This document shows, in pieces, positions 33,447 through 44,290 of a stretch of DNA of 64,000 bases; positions within the stretch are counted from its first letter, which is position 1, and each line of letters begins with the position of its first letter. Origin of the DNA: Asterias amurensis (lineage: Eukaryota > Echinodermata > Asteroidea > Forcipulatida > Asteriidae); the NCBI RefSeq assembly GCF_032118995.1, contig NC_092663.1, positions 1,302,001-1,366,000 of the forward strand. The letters are read 5' to 3'. The notes under the pieces are model-generated. The model saw nothing but the letters and a program-made list of their open reading frames with translations, did not search any database and was not told where the DNA came from. The translations under genes were made by a program, and so were the position numbers.

Positions 33447-36122
33447 ATGTGGACTGTTGGGTTGTTAGTGGTGCTTCTATGCGCCTTTCATACGATTTCA
33501 CAGAGCCCCGGTGCGGGTCCGGGTTCGGGTCCGGGTTCGGGTCCGGGTTCGGGTCCCGGTTCGGGTCCGGGTTCGGGTCCCGGTGTTGACCCGGGTGTTG
33601 GTCCGGGTGTTGGTCCGGGTGTTGGTCCGGGTGTTGGTCCGGGTGTTGGTCCGGGTTCGGGCCCGGGTTCGGGCCCGGGTACGGGCCCGGGTACGGGCCC
33701 GGGTTCGGGCCCGGGTTCAGGCCCCACTACCGGGGGCGGTGGTCCTAGCGTTGGTGGACCGGCTGCGGGTGGACCGGCTGAGGGTACTCCAGTGGGCCCG
33801 TTCAGTCCAGCTGGCCCGACGGTCGGCGGACCAACCATCGCAACCAACGCTGATAAGACTTGCTGTGGAGGGGTATACAACGCGGCTGCTGGTGGATGTA
33901 AGTATATGCTCACCATTTGTTTTATTTTAATTTTATTCTGGAACAATTATTTGCTAGGCGATGTAGTGAAGCTTGAAGTTGCATCACCCCATGTCAATTT
34001 CTAGCCCTAGCCACCTCAAAAGACTTCATTGCTACGATGCGGCGAGTTTGCGTCTTCGTATAAATCTTTGAAACGCTTTATTCGCGTGAATATCACCGTT
34101 TCTTAGGCACAGTGAAAACGGACAGGGATTGAGTCTAAACTCTAATAAGGGTTCGAAATCAATGTATGTCTTCTTCTTATATTACTATTAAACTGGAATA
34201 CAGCCTAAGTTTGCAGAAATAAAATACCTTTATTTCTTATACGTTGTTTCTTTACAACCGTGGTTTCTTTATAACGTTCTTACTCTATACCAAACGGTTG
34301 TGTCTTTATACCGTTCTTACTTAACAAACGGTTGTTTCTTTATACGGTTGTTTCTTTATACGGTTGTTTTTTTATCATCATTTCATTATACCGGCGTTTC
34401 TTTATATAACGAAGTTGTCTGTTCTTCTGTATGAAACAGCTCCTGTGCATATGCCGACAAATTGTCAAGACATCCGGGAACTTGGCGGTGGGCGTGACGG
34501 TATATACACAGTTTTCCCAGCATTCTCCGAACGTTGTAAGCCAATCAGAGTGTTCTGTGATCAATCACAGCAAGGCGGTGGATGGACGGTAAGATAATCG
34601 ATAACTAATAATCAATAAGCTTAAACATTGCAAACATTCCATTCAACCATACACAGAGTCAACATTCTTTTCTCCGTGATTCAACAAAATTCGAGACATG
34701 CCATATTCACCTTTGACCTCGGATCCAATCCCATGGCGTCAGATTCGCAGTTTACGCCGATGTACATGTGTATACAACCATGATGACACCAATACCTGTT
34801 CTATACCCCCTTGCGTTCGCAAAATCTACCAATAGTTGAAACAATACTTAAGTTTATATAGACGGGTCCCATGTCTTTCTCTGCTGGCACTAGTCTTACG
34901 GGCCCGATGAAATTTGGCTAGAAATGGTTTTCAAAATAATATCAATACATGTTGTTGTAAATTCGGTCAACCAATGGACAAAAAGTATCAATATCATGTG
35001 ACATTTAGATCAACCAATGGACAAAAAGTATCAATTCCATGTGATCGACCAATGGACAAAGAATATATCACCATTAGATTAACCAATGAACAAAGATTTC
35101 CGCAACACCATGTGACTTAAGATCAACCAATGAACAAAGAGTAACACCTCCATGTGACAGTAGATCAACCAATGGACACAGAGTAATATTCTTGTTTTTT
35201 TATTTATTTTTATATTTACGCCTCAGGTGATTCACCGTCGTGTCAATGGGCGCAAAGAATTCTTTCGTGACTGGCTCTCCTACAGGAATGGGTTTGGTTA
35301 CAACTCGGGAGAGATGTGGCTTGGGAACGAGGTGATTCATGCCCTATCGGCACAAGCTCGTTACGAACTACTCGTTGTTTTGGAGGATTGGCAGTTCACA
35401 TTCGTCGAGGCTCACTACAGGCATTTCTATGTAGGGAGTGAGGCCACCAACTACACGTTGCGAGTGGCTGGTTTTACAGGAGGTCCAGCAGGTAATTTTT
35501 TATCAGTCACTTGGTGGTGCTTAATCATGACGTCATAAAAAATGCCCGTTTAGTGGCTGTGTAAACCAATAACTGTTTCAGTCATCGCCTAGTGACAAAC
35601 CAATGGACAATGCAACCGAAACAGTTGAGACTTTTAGGAACTCTGGGTGGCAGCAGACTTATCAGGTAAATCCATTGTTCTTAGAATTGTGCGCATGCTC
35701 AGAACAATGTAAACAATGGATACCTGCTTAGTCTGCTGCCACCTGCCGTTCCAAAGTCTCCCATTGATCGCGACCGAAATACGCACACTTACAACTCAAG
35801 AAATCCTAACTTGGATTCTAAAACTAAGTTTTGTAATAACTTTTGCTTCTTTTTTGTGTGTGTAGGTGACGCCCTTTCTGCCCACAATGGCCAGCAATTC
35901 TCGACCTTTGACCGCGACAATGACCTTTGGCACGGTAACTGTGCTCAGGAGTACACCGGAGCTTGGTGGTATTCCTCATGTCATAACTCCAATCTCAACG
36001 GCAGATATTTAGGTGGTATCGTACCGGCAGGGCAGAATGCTAAGGGAGTGGTCTGGTTCCCGTTCCATGGGTATGGATACTCACTCAAGTCATCGGTGAT
36101 GATGATCAGACCGCGAGTCTGA
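33447..36122 (+). CDS. FREP-3: secreted fibrinogen-domain protein with GPGX-repeat stalk
   Basis: Four exons: 33447-33897, 34440-34588, 35227-35491 and 35866-36122. These total 1122 bases, 373 residues, with intron phases 1, 0, 1. The signal peptide is MWTVGLLVVLLCAFHTISQS. Residues of about 21-92 are a four-residue repeat of the GPGS, GPGV and GPGT type, not the Gly-X-Y pattern of collagen. A Gly/Pro/Thr-rich linker and a short CC-containing segment follow. The fibrinogen domain has CQDIRELGGGRDG, VFCDQ, GGGWT, EMWLGNEVIHA, the Ca-site loop DRDNDLWHGNC, GAWWYSSC, SNLNGRYL and ends MMIRPRV. The plan mirrors vertebrate ficolins (stalk plus fibrinogen head) but with a different stalk. An N-glycosylation site NYT lies in exon 3. 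Probably an extracellular recognition or adhesive protein; the stalk role is inference. Confidence 0.92.
33515..33722 (+). repeat. GGGTCC/GGGTTC coding minisatellite in FREP-3 exon 1
   Basis: Twelve-base coding units for GPGX, running as GGG-N3-GGG-N3 over long stretches at both ends, with GTTGGTCCGGGT units in the middle. It satisfies the simple G-quadruplex pattern many times on the coding strand. The second half also has GGGCCCGGG palindromes. Confidence 0.9.
34240..34400 (+). repeat. short tandem repeat TTTCTTTATACGGTTG in FREP-3 intron 1
   Basis: Loose units of TTTCTTTATAC with CGGTTGT recur about seven times just before exon 2. Non-coding. Confidence 0.6.
34960..35190 (+). repeat. ATCAACCAATGGACAAAGAG minisatellite in FREP-3 intron 2
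   Basis: Five or six units of about 40 bp carrying ATCAACCAATGGACAAA, GTATCAATACCATGTGAC or close relatives. The same unit fills introns of the two DUF4430 genes (40330-40910 and 48410-48830). Confidence 0.8.
35627..35760. repeat. small MITE in FREP-3 intron 3
   Basis: GAGACTTTTAGGAACTCTGG at the left pairs with CCGTTCCAAAGTCTC at the right; GGTGGCAGCAGACT pairs with AGTCTGCTGCCACC inside. A 134-bp near-complete hairpin. Confidence 0.8.
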
Positions 36123-36189
36123 TAGGCCTAGATTTGGGTATCGGGTGTGAATTGGCGGCGCATTTAAGGAAACTTCAAGACGGCATTCA

Positions 36190-36470
36190 AAATCCAGGGG
36201 TCACATGAATCTTTAAAGAGGCCATTTAAAATACGGGGGGGGGCACAATGATTTTAAAGAAGCTTCAAAATCCAGGGAACACATGTATACTATAGGAGGC
36301 CATTCAAAATCCAGGGGACACGTGAACACCTGAAGAGGCCATTCAAAATCCAGGGGGACACATGTATACCTAAAAAGTCCATTCAAAATCCAGGGGGCCA
36401 CATGGATATTTAAAGAGGCCATTCAAAATCCAGGGGGCACGTGGATATTTAAAGAGGCTACTCAAAACCT
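36190..36470. repeat. CATTCAAAATCCAGGGG minisatellite, first array
   Basis: Units of about 38-40 bp: GAGGCCATTCAAAATCCAGG, then GGGACACATGGATATTTAAA. Seven units, directly after FREP-3. More arrays of the same unit lie at 43010-43170 and 44290-44730. Confidence 0.85.
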
Positions 36471-36898
36471 TATTTGACCTTTGACTTGGGACGGGAAAGG
36501 GTTACAGTGTGTAATATTCCGATAAGGAAAAGAGAAAAGTATTCATTTCTTAGGATCATAACAGCTTAGTGTTTTAATCTGCTCTGTCTACAAACTGTTC
36601 ATTTAAGATATTTCCATGAATTTAAATACCGGTACTGGTATTTTATTTGGTAACTTAATTACCAATGCAAAACGATGTTTTTCAAATAATAATTAATTGT
36701 AAGTCATATATAATAAAATATGATGTATAAAAACTTTGATTGTTTGAAATTTTAAACTTTGGAATCGTAAACGAAAACCGTGAACAATCTTTTGCTTTAT
36801 AAGCTTATTTGAAGCTTAGCGATTTCACTTTCCTTTTAGTACAACATTTATATAAAAATGTTCAGAATTTGGGTTTGCATATACCGTGTGTTGTGTTA

Positions 36899-37257
36899 AA
36901 GCAGTGGTCACCTTTGGTAATTGTCAAAGACCAGTCGTGAATCTAAACATGCTTATTAACAAACGTGAAATTTTACGTTCAATGGTCAATGAAGTTGCAA
37001 GAGAATAAAGGAAGAAAAACACCCTGCTTGTCGCACGAAGTTATGTGCTTTCAGATGCTTGAATTCGGGACCTCAGCTGAGGTCTCAAAATCAATTCAAA
37101 TATTTGATGTGTGAAATTATTCCTTTCTCAAAAACTACGTTACTTCAGAGGGGGCTGTTTCTCACAATGTTTTATACTACCAACAACTCTCCATTGCTTG
37201 TTACCAAGTAAATATTTATGCTATTGGAGAATGACCAATAGTGTCCAGTGCCTTTAA
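36899..37257. repeat. family A MITE (copy carried by the duplication)
   Basis: Ends AAGCAGTGGTCACCTTTGGT and AATAGTGTCCAGTGCCTTTA, with the GGACCTCAGCTGAGGTCTC central palindrome. Its counterpart in the right copy begins at 45180, so it was inserted before the duplication. Confidence 0.85.
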
Positions 37258-37787
37258 GACACATGTGGTAGAAGTAAATTTAGAAGATCATAGTGTTTTA
37301 CATGTAAACCCCCTTGCACTGCCGCCATCACTGAGGTCAAAGTTGAAACACGTCTCGCATACAACTGTCAACCAATGACTATCCTTTATTGATCTACTCA
37401 GTGAGGGTGCCGTTTCAGTCTTGCCAAGAGGTTTTTGCAAAGCACAAAATTAAAGGAAGCTGTAGGACGAATCTAACCCTAAATGCAAAGATAAGAATTG
37501 TAATTTTGTAAAAACATTTGATATTAAATATCTAAGGAATAAAAAATAACCTTTATTGACTTGATTTATGATCATGTCTACAGTTTCATCGAGGATGTCT
37601 TTTAAAAGGATATTAATTTTCAAAATACCGCTACTCAATTATGTTAGAAATAACAACCAAAATTGTGTACATAAAATTCCTTTATCAATTCCTTTTTTCA
37701 ATGAATAAAATCCCATTTAATTGAACATTCAAATGGAGATAATTATGTCATTTATATACCCAAACCGTCCTACCTGGGACTTACTTT

Positions 37788-40700
37788 TTATATCAAAGGC
37801 ATCACCGTTGTCAACAACATCACTGCATAGAGCAGAATGATGTGTTGACCAGCAGAGGGCGCCCCAACATTTACAGGATCATTTTCACCATCCACTTCTT
37901 CATTTTCACCATCCACTTCTTCATTTTCACCATCCACTTCTTCATTTTCACCATCCACTTCTTCATTTTCACCATCCACTTCTTCATAACGGAAGACGAC
38001 ATGATCCCCATTGCTGACATTCGTCATCGCCAGATCTATGAAGCAAAAACAAAACAAACTGTATATTATTTCATGTGACATGTTATGACATTATTTACAA
38101 AATGCGTTTCAAAGACCTATTCGCATTAAAACATCCATTGCGCACGCGCTTACTATTGAATGAGGTGCATGCTGGTCTAGCTAGCGATCAAACCTCATAT
38201 CAAATCAAATTTCATAGAGCTGCTAAGCACCAACATTTGCTTAGCATGAAATTTCTTCCTAGACAACAACAGGATTACCCACCAAATGTGTTGCATATTG
38301 CTTGTTACTGGTATGCAGCTGTTGTTTGCTTATCCCGCTGAAAACCACATAGAAAATTTGGTTGGTAATCTTGTTTTTATCAAGGAAGAAATGTCATGAT
38401 AAGAAATGTTTTGTGCTTAGCAGCTCTCTGAAATTGGGCCCTTATCGCTAGCTAGACCAGCATGCACCCCTTAGGTCTAGTAGATTGGTCCACTGCCCTA
38501 CTAAATCCACAAGGATATAAGAACATTTGGCTATGTATACCCATGTACGTCGGATTTAACCGCAAATCTCCAGAACCATGAACGCCATGTAAAGTAATGT
38601 GAGATCAAAGGTGATTATGTCGGAACGTAAGTGTGACGCCAGATATTCAGGCTCAGGTTCCGATCAGCAATTCACTGGATTCGCAATTAACTGACACAAG
38701 AGGGCGTGTATTAGTGCAGTTGCTCGATCTGTAATGTTTTGATTTCTTTAAAACCTCATAATAAATGAAAACAAACTTACCGTTAGGTATCATCATATTG
38801 GAGCCCGCGTAGTACCCAGTCCAAGCTTTTCCGTTGACATTGGACACTCCGTTAATCTCCGTCACTGTGTTCATTTGCATATCAAGAACCGCCCTTGAAG
38901 AAAATAAATGCACGCACAAATTACCATTCGAAATAAAACAATAGTATGTTGTGCATTATCGTCAAAGCATTACTGTAATTTAAAAAAACGTGTACACTTA
39001 AGATGTTTAATTTGCCATGGGAATAAAGAATATTAATTTGTGTTTTACCCTAGCACCAATGTGTGTTCGCACTGTGTACAATATGCCTTTGGAAAAAAAA
39101 TCGCAGGCATATTACTTGGTGGGATTCGAACCCACGACCTTTGCCAATCTAGAGAAGTTGTCTTTACCAACTATAGACCACCGAGATTTCCCGGTAGTTA
39201 AAGGCAGTTCGAATTCTATGTTTTAGCAACGGGAACCACAACGATTTAAAAAAATTGCACCTGGGATAAAGCTTGTTAATTTTGGTTGGTACACTTACTT
39301 GACATAGATTGGTAACTGGTCATTTGCGTCTTGGAGAAGATCGAATGCCGTAGTACCAGTGGCTTGGATCAAAACAGGTCGGTTACAGACTTGTTCGAAG
39401 CTATTGTTGGTGTTTTCGCTTGAGAAGGTCAGGAACGCGACATTATACAATAGTGGCATGGTTGGAGCAATCACAGTTGGACCACCGCACGGACCTTGCA
39501 TGAAGTAACAACAGCAAGGTCAACATCGATGTGTTAGTTTCAAATATCGGTCTCTCTAGGAAGAAACTAATAGTAAACTTTCGTGAACAACCATGTAAAT
39601 CTCTTTTGTGTGAGTGTTGGCTTTGAGAAGAGACGGTGTGGTCTCGACGTTTCACAGTAGACTCTGCTCGTCTTCATCAAACGGCTGTACCTTCTCCTCT
39701 TATTGGTTGTAGTCGAAAGTTTACTATTATAATGTATACAGTTTCCTCATAATATTGTATCCACACCATGCAAAGCTTCAAACAATACTTAATTCCTGGG
39801 CCCAATTTCATAAAGCCTGTAAGCATGAAGTTTCTCCCTTTGATAAAAACAGGATTACCAACCAAATTTCCACGTTTTTAGGATAAGCAAACAACAGCTG
39901 AATACCAGTGACAAGCAATATGCACCAACTGGAAATTTGGTTTGTAAGCATGTTTTAAACAAGGAAGATATTTCATGCTGAGCATATAAGGCAGAGTTGG
40001 AAGTGTACATCAATGAGGAACAATAGATCAATCAAGGAGACGTCACAGCGCTACGTTTAGAAAATTTCCAAACTTAAAAAAAGGTAGTGGTGGCACTTTA
40101 AGACTAACTAATGTACATTAACCATGCATGGCTTTCATTGCAACAACTATTTCGATAGTTGCGGTGTTGTGCCAACGAAATTAAACTTGACATAGTCCTT
40201 ACCAGTGTAGTTTGAATCATGACCAGCAGATGTATTTACGTACTGCCAGAGGTAAGCGCTTTCGCTAGTGATGTCAATAAAGTCAACTCCTGAAAGAAAA
40301 AACAAAAAACAGAATCGGATTCGTATCATGTGACATTAGATAAACCAATTGACAAAGATTATCAATACCATGTGATATTCGATCAACCAATGGACAAAGA
40401 GTATGAGTACCGTGTGACATTAAATCAACCAATGGACGAAAAGTATTAACACTATTGATATAAGATCAACCAATGGACAAAGACTATCAATATCACGTGA
40501 CATAAGAGTACAATGGACAAAGTATCAATGCCGTGTGACATTACATCAACCAATGGAGGAAGAGTATTTATACCACGTGACATTATATCAAACAATGGAC
40601 AAAGAGTACTAATATCACGTGGTATAAGGTCAACCAACGGACAAAGAACATGTGACATTAGTTCAACCAATGGACAAAGAGTATCAATACCATGTGACAA

Positions 40701-42372
40701 TAGATCAATTAATGGCGCAATAGTATCAATATCACGTGACATTAGATCAACCATGGGAGAAAGAGTACCAACACCATGTGACATAAGATCAACCAATGGA
40801 CAAAGAGTATCAATACCGCGTGACATTCGATCAACCAACGGAGAAAGCGTTTTAATATCAGGTGACATAGTCAACCAATAGACAACGAGTATCAATACTA
40901 CATGAACCAATCGCTATGTATAAAGATAAGTCCAACTTACCCACTAGTGAAGACATCTTGGTTGCGTTTTCAAACAGCATCCAGTAAAACGGATCGTTTG
41001 AAGGAACATTATTGATTGACTCAATAAAGTGTCCGTAAGTTGGATCCACTGGACTGATTGTAAACCTGAAGGACATCAATTGCGATTTAAAAAAAAAATA
41101 ATATAATGTATAATTAATACAAAGAGGTACAAGCCGGGAAAATTGCGTCTAAAAAGCATAAATTTAAAGGGGAAATGTATGTCCGCGTGTTAGGGGTACA
41201 CACCTGCTCACCGTTTACGTAAATAAGGTGATGTAGAATAATATATCACACTTTAGATGACTGCTGAAAATATTGAAGATACACATTCAAACCAGTCACC
41301 TATAACAAAGGGGGGAAATAACTCCACGTTCGGCAAAGGTTCACGGTTGGAAACGTGTACAAAAGACAATTATGGGAGGTCCACGGTTGCAGGCGTAAAC
41401 AAGCTTGAGTGCGTGTGTGGGTCTGTTTGTCTACATAGAATGGGTGTTTCATTCTTTGTTATTTCTCTTTCATTCCGTTCTTATTTTTATTTTTTTATGT
41501 TTGTTCGCTTACATGAAATTGCTTCCTTGTTGTTGACTAGCAGCAAGCATTCCTTGATACAAAGTTGCCTTAACTGGCACCATGTACTGCATGCCACACA
41601 GCTGAAGAACGTTTTCGACACCATCAACGGATAGGTAAGAATTTACCAGCTGAACGTCCCCCATGCCTGAAGTCATATCCGCCGAGGGACAAAGGTTATC
41701 AACGTTGTCAGCTACAAACAGAAACAATTGTATACTTGTTACATTGTCGTTTCTTTGTCATAACCCTTCTCGAAAGAAAGCGTTTCATTTTCTCATGTAG
41801 GCACACATATCAGTCGAAAGCTCACAGATCAAAAACACATATTTTACTCAAGTATCATTTTAGTATATTTTTTAACTTTAAAGGCCCTGGACACTATTAC
41901 TCAAAATAGTTGTTGACATAAAAATAAATACTTGATTAAAAGCAATTGAGAGATGTTAAGAGTATCAGACATTATGAGGAACGGTTCCCTCTGAAGTGAC
42001 GTATAGCTGAAGAAGTTATTTATTACTAAACGAAAATTGATTTGATTTCGAAACCTCTGTTCGAGTCCCGAAATCAAACATCTAAAAGCACACAACTTCG
42101 ACGACCAATTGCGCTCAAATTTTCACTGGTTTGATATTTTATGCATATGTTTAGACACACAAAGTGAGAAGACTGGTTTTGACAATTACCAAAGGTGCCC
42201 AGTGTGTATTTAAACAGAGGAGTGGTGGTGGATAAGTATAGTGGTTTATTGTTTTCTGACGAAAGATAATTATAACATCTAGCCATGGTGCCCCACACTT
42301 ACCTAAGGTATCTGCAAAAAGAAGAGCAAACACCACAACCATCTTGGTATAAAGTTGAAGAAGCCCCATCAT
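37788..42372 (-). CDS. DUF4430-A: secreted, probably GPI-anchored protein with two transcobalamin-like domains
   Basis: Seven exons: 42303-42372, 41513-41711, 40941-41065, 40203-40289, 39299-39494, 38781-38893 and 37788-38035. These total 1038 bases, 345 residues, and every junction is GT/AG with matching phase. The signal peptide is MMGLLQLYTKMVVVFALLFA. Two parts, about residues 97-150 (HFIESINNV..FYWMLF..GVDFIDI..YLWQY) and 205-282 (AFDLLQDA..EINGV..KAWTGYYAGSN..GDHVVFRY), have the layout of DUF4430, the C-terminal domain of transcobalamin and intrinsic factor. Five copies of the acidic heptapeptide EEVDGEN follow. The protein ends in a hydrophobic stretch (IILLYAVMLLTTVMPLI) with no cytoplasmic tail, typical of a GPI signal. 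Several NxS/T sites (NAT, NTS, NYT, NNS, NVS) support an extracellular place. Cobalamin binding is only a possibility, since the N-terminal alpha-barrel of true carriers is missing. Confidence 0.82.
37881..37985 (-). repeat. coding minisatellite EEVDGEN x5
   Basis: Five perfect or near-perfect 21-bp units (plus strand ATTTTCACCATCCACTTCTT). The paralogue has exactly one unit at the same place. Confidence 0.95.
38164..38468. repeat. family B element framed by 25-bp perfect inverted arms
   Basis: 38164-38188 and 38444-38468 are exact inverse copies (GGTGCATGCTGGTCTAGCTA and onward). A family B copy lies between them at 38203-38442. The paralogous intron has the left arm only, followed by ordinary intron sequence. 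Confidence 0.9.
39110..39200 (-). repeat. tRNA-derived SINE fragment
   Basis: On the minus strand: ATCTCGGTGGTCTATAGTTG (A-box region) and GTCGTGGGTTCGAATCCCAC (B-box). Arms do not pair well enough for a working tRNA. It is also present at 47282 in the other gene copy. Confidence 0.7.
39797..39990. repeat. family B MITE, right end worn
   Basis: GGGCCCAATTTCATAAAGCC at the left, AAACAGGATTACCAACCAAA and AACAACAGCTGAATACCAGT inside. Confidence 0.7.
40330..40910. repeat. ATCAACCAATGGACAAAGAG minisatellite in DUF4430-A intron 3
   Basis: About fourteen units of about 40 bp with GTGACATTAGATCAACCAAT and GGACAAAGAGTATCAATACC. It lies between exons 3 and 4. Related arrays are in the paralogue and in FREP-3. 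Confidence 0.88.
41877..42214. repeat. family A MITE in DUF4430-A intron 1
   Basis: Ends TTAAAGGCCCTGGACACTAT and ACCAAAGGTGCCCAGTGTGT, with the internal phrases of the family. I see no copy in intron 1 of the paralogue, so this one may be later than the duplication. Confidence 0.75.
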
Positions 42373-42540
42373 CAATTGAGTCGTAGCTTTAGGAAGACTG
42401 ATGATGATTTGACAGAATAAACTGATTAAATTGATCAGTGATCAAGTGGTAGTTATATTCTTAGAAGTAAAGTTAACTATACAACCGCTCACAATGCACG
42501 TCCGGGGGGAAATGAACATGGAATAGTTTTGTAGGGCGTT

Positions 42541-42548
42541 TTTATATA
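42541..42548 (-). promoter_or_regulatory. possible TATA box of DUF4430-A
   Basis: TATATAAA on the minus strand, about 170 bp upstream of the start codon. The upstream block up to here is shared with the paralogue, but I see no matching TATA there. Position is plausible; nothing else supports it. Confidence 0.35.
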
Positions 42549-43009
42549 CCTGCTGTAAAGGTGATTCAAGGGGAAAATCCCACATCATTGTAATATACAA
42601 CGACTGTTTTCAGTACACAAAGATGGCGCGGGTTACGGCTTTAAAGGTATAGATGGCTACTTACCCGTCATCGGTTGTCGGTCGGTCCGTTCGTTTCGCT
42701 TCGTTGGGTCGACCCCGGTCTGCCTTTGGTGCATGCGTTCGAATAGCTTTGACGTCATTCCAGAGGCTCACCCGGGTCAGCCCCGGGGGCTAGGGCGAGA
42801 GTGGTCGTTCGATTAGAGGTAAGGGTAGCCTGAAAGTCTGAAAACATTCTTCAAGGCTCGATTTGCAAAACCGGCGTGTCATTTGACCTCTGACCTCTGT
42901 CATTTCACACAGATACGCAGTCAAATTCTATTGCGGACTTGAGAGCAGTGACTATTTCTGCATCTTATATTTCACTGCACGTTCAGTGTATCCAATGGGA
43001 AACGCTGGA
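42549..43009. other. between the two gene copies, no gene seen
   Basis: GC-richer than its surroundings around 42660-42830, otherwise unrecognised. Confidence 0.4.
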
Positions 43010-43170
43010 TCTAGCGGGATAGTTAAAGAGGCCGTTAAAGGTCCAGTGTGGCACATGTACACTTAAAGAGGTCATTCATAATCCCCGGGGACACATAGGT
43101 ATTTAAAGCGACTATTCAAAATCCAGGGGGTCACATGGATATTTAAAGAGGCCATTCAAAATCCAATATG
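43010..43170. repeat. CATTCAAAATCCAGGGG minisatellite, second array
   Basis: Three or four diverged units of the array seen at 36190. Confidence 0.7.
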
Positions 43171-43599
43171 TTTTCCCTCTTTTTTTATTTAACCATAATT
43201 CAAATAAGTACTGTTTTTTTTAGCATACTTTTTACAAAAACCGCTATGCACTTATCATTAGTTAGTAACCATTTTTTTTTCAAGTTCTAATGAAGTCTGC
43301 CCTCGCATTATATATACCACTAGGTAAAGAGAAGTAATTGAAACATCAAACTCAAAGACAGAAGTGTCATAATTGGAATTTGGACCCATACTCCGATGAC
43401 TTTGTAATCACCAGAACTTAACTGATTCTCTAACCACTCGGCCATGTAATAATTATTGTTAATATTTCAATAAAGTTTCATTTGGTAACTTAACTACATG
43501 CAAAACGACTTTGTTCGAGTGTCAATTAACTATAAGTCATAATACATAAAATGTCAACTTGATGTGTACATGTAGTCCTTAACAGGTTCACAATTAACT

Positions 43600-44290
43600 A
43601 TGTTTTTTTTATTTTTTGCCTTTTTCGGTAATATATAGCAAATTTTCTTGAAGATGTTTTCAAAGTGTTGAAATTATGCTGTTTTTCTCCATAAAATATT
43701 TTTGGGAGAACAAACTCAGTATCGGGTGCACAAACTTAGCAAATAAAAAGGAGGGTTAGATTTGTTTATCCTTTGGTGCTCAAATCAAGCTGAAAAGTGG
43801 AAGGGATAAATTTGTTTATCCTTTGCTGCTCAAAACCAACCAAAAAGTAGGAGGGGTAGATTTGTTTATCCCTTGAAACTCAAACGCGTCAAAATGTGCG
43901 ATATGTTGTAACAAATAAGTGGAATTTATCTATTTTTAAAACGTAAGCATAGCAAAATTAGATTGATTCGTAAAATCTACAGCATGTTTTTCACGATTTG
44001 ATGGAAAAAAAATGGTAAAACAAAAACTTATTGCTTTAAAATTCTGTTTCGAGAGCAATTCTCAGACCATAATGAAAATTGTAAGATACTTGACAAATAA
44101 CCAAAAATAAACAGGTTCACAATTAAATAAACAATTTTTAGTTTTGTACTGTTTTTGGTTATAAATAGCAACTTTTCTTGAAGATGTTTTCAAAATGTTA
44201 AAACTATACTGTTTTTCTCCATAAAATACCGTTGGGAGAACAAAGTCAATATCGGGAGCACAAACTTAGCCAAAAAGAGGAGGGATCCGG
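43600..44290. repeat. two diverged copies of a 120-bp block plus a 55-bp tandem
   Basis: TTTTCTTGAAGATGTTTTCA...CTGTTTTTCTCCATAAAATA occurs near 43640 and 44172 (about 533 bp apart). Between them GATTTGTTTATCCTTTG..GCTCAAA repeats three times (about 43755-43885). Confidence 0.8.

Larger units (their letters stand above)
36170..42540. repeat. segmental duplication, left copy
   Basis: This stretch matches 44280-50430 in order and orientation: minisatellite edge, a shared 400-bp non-coding block (ACAGTGTGTAATATTCCGAT), a family A MITE, then all seven exons and introns of the DUF4430 gene and its upstream region. Differences are local insertions and repeat number. Confidence 0.9.

Noticed and set aside
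33488-33946. Frames overlapping FREP-3 exon 1 (Arg-Val repeat and Pro-rich reverse frame)
   Set aside because: Shadows of the GPGX coding repeat. Only the frame with signal peptide and in-phase splice donor makes a protein.
37842-38078. Plus-strand frame FTIHFFI repeated
   Set aside because: Reverse complement of the EEVDGEN coding repeat of DUF4430-A.
39110-39200. tRNA gene candidate
   Set aside because: A-box and B-box are present, but the arms do not pair properly and the same sequence is in the paralogue and in FREP-2 intron 2 with a SINE tail. It is a SINE head.
40330-40910. CRISPR-like regular repeat
   Set aside because: Units are contiguous, diverged and lie in an intron of an animal gene. 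It is a minisatellite without spacers or cas genes.
40452-40910. Reading frame of 152 residues in the minisatellite
   Set aside because: It lies between exons 3 and 4 of DUF4430-A and has only the repeat; no domain, no splice support.
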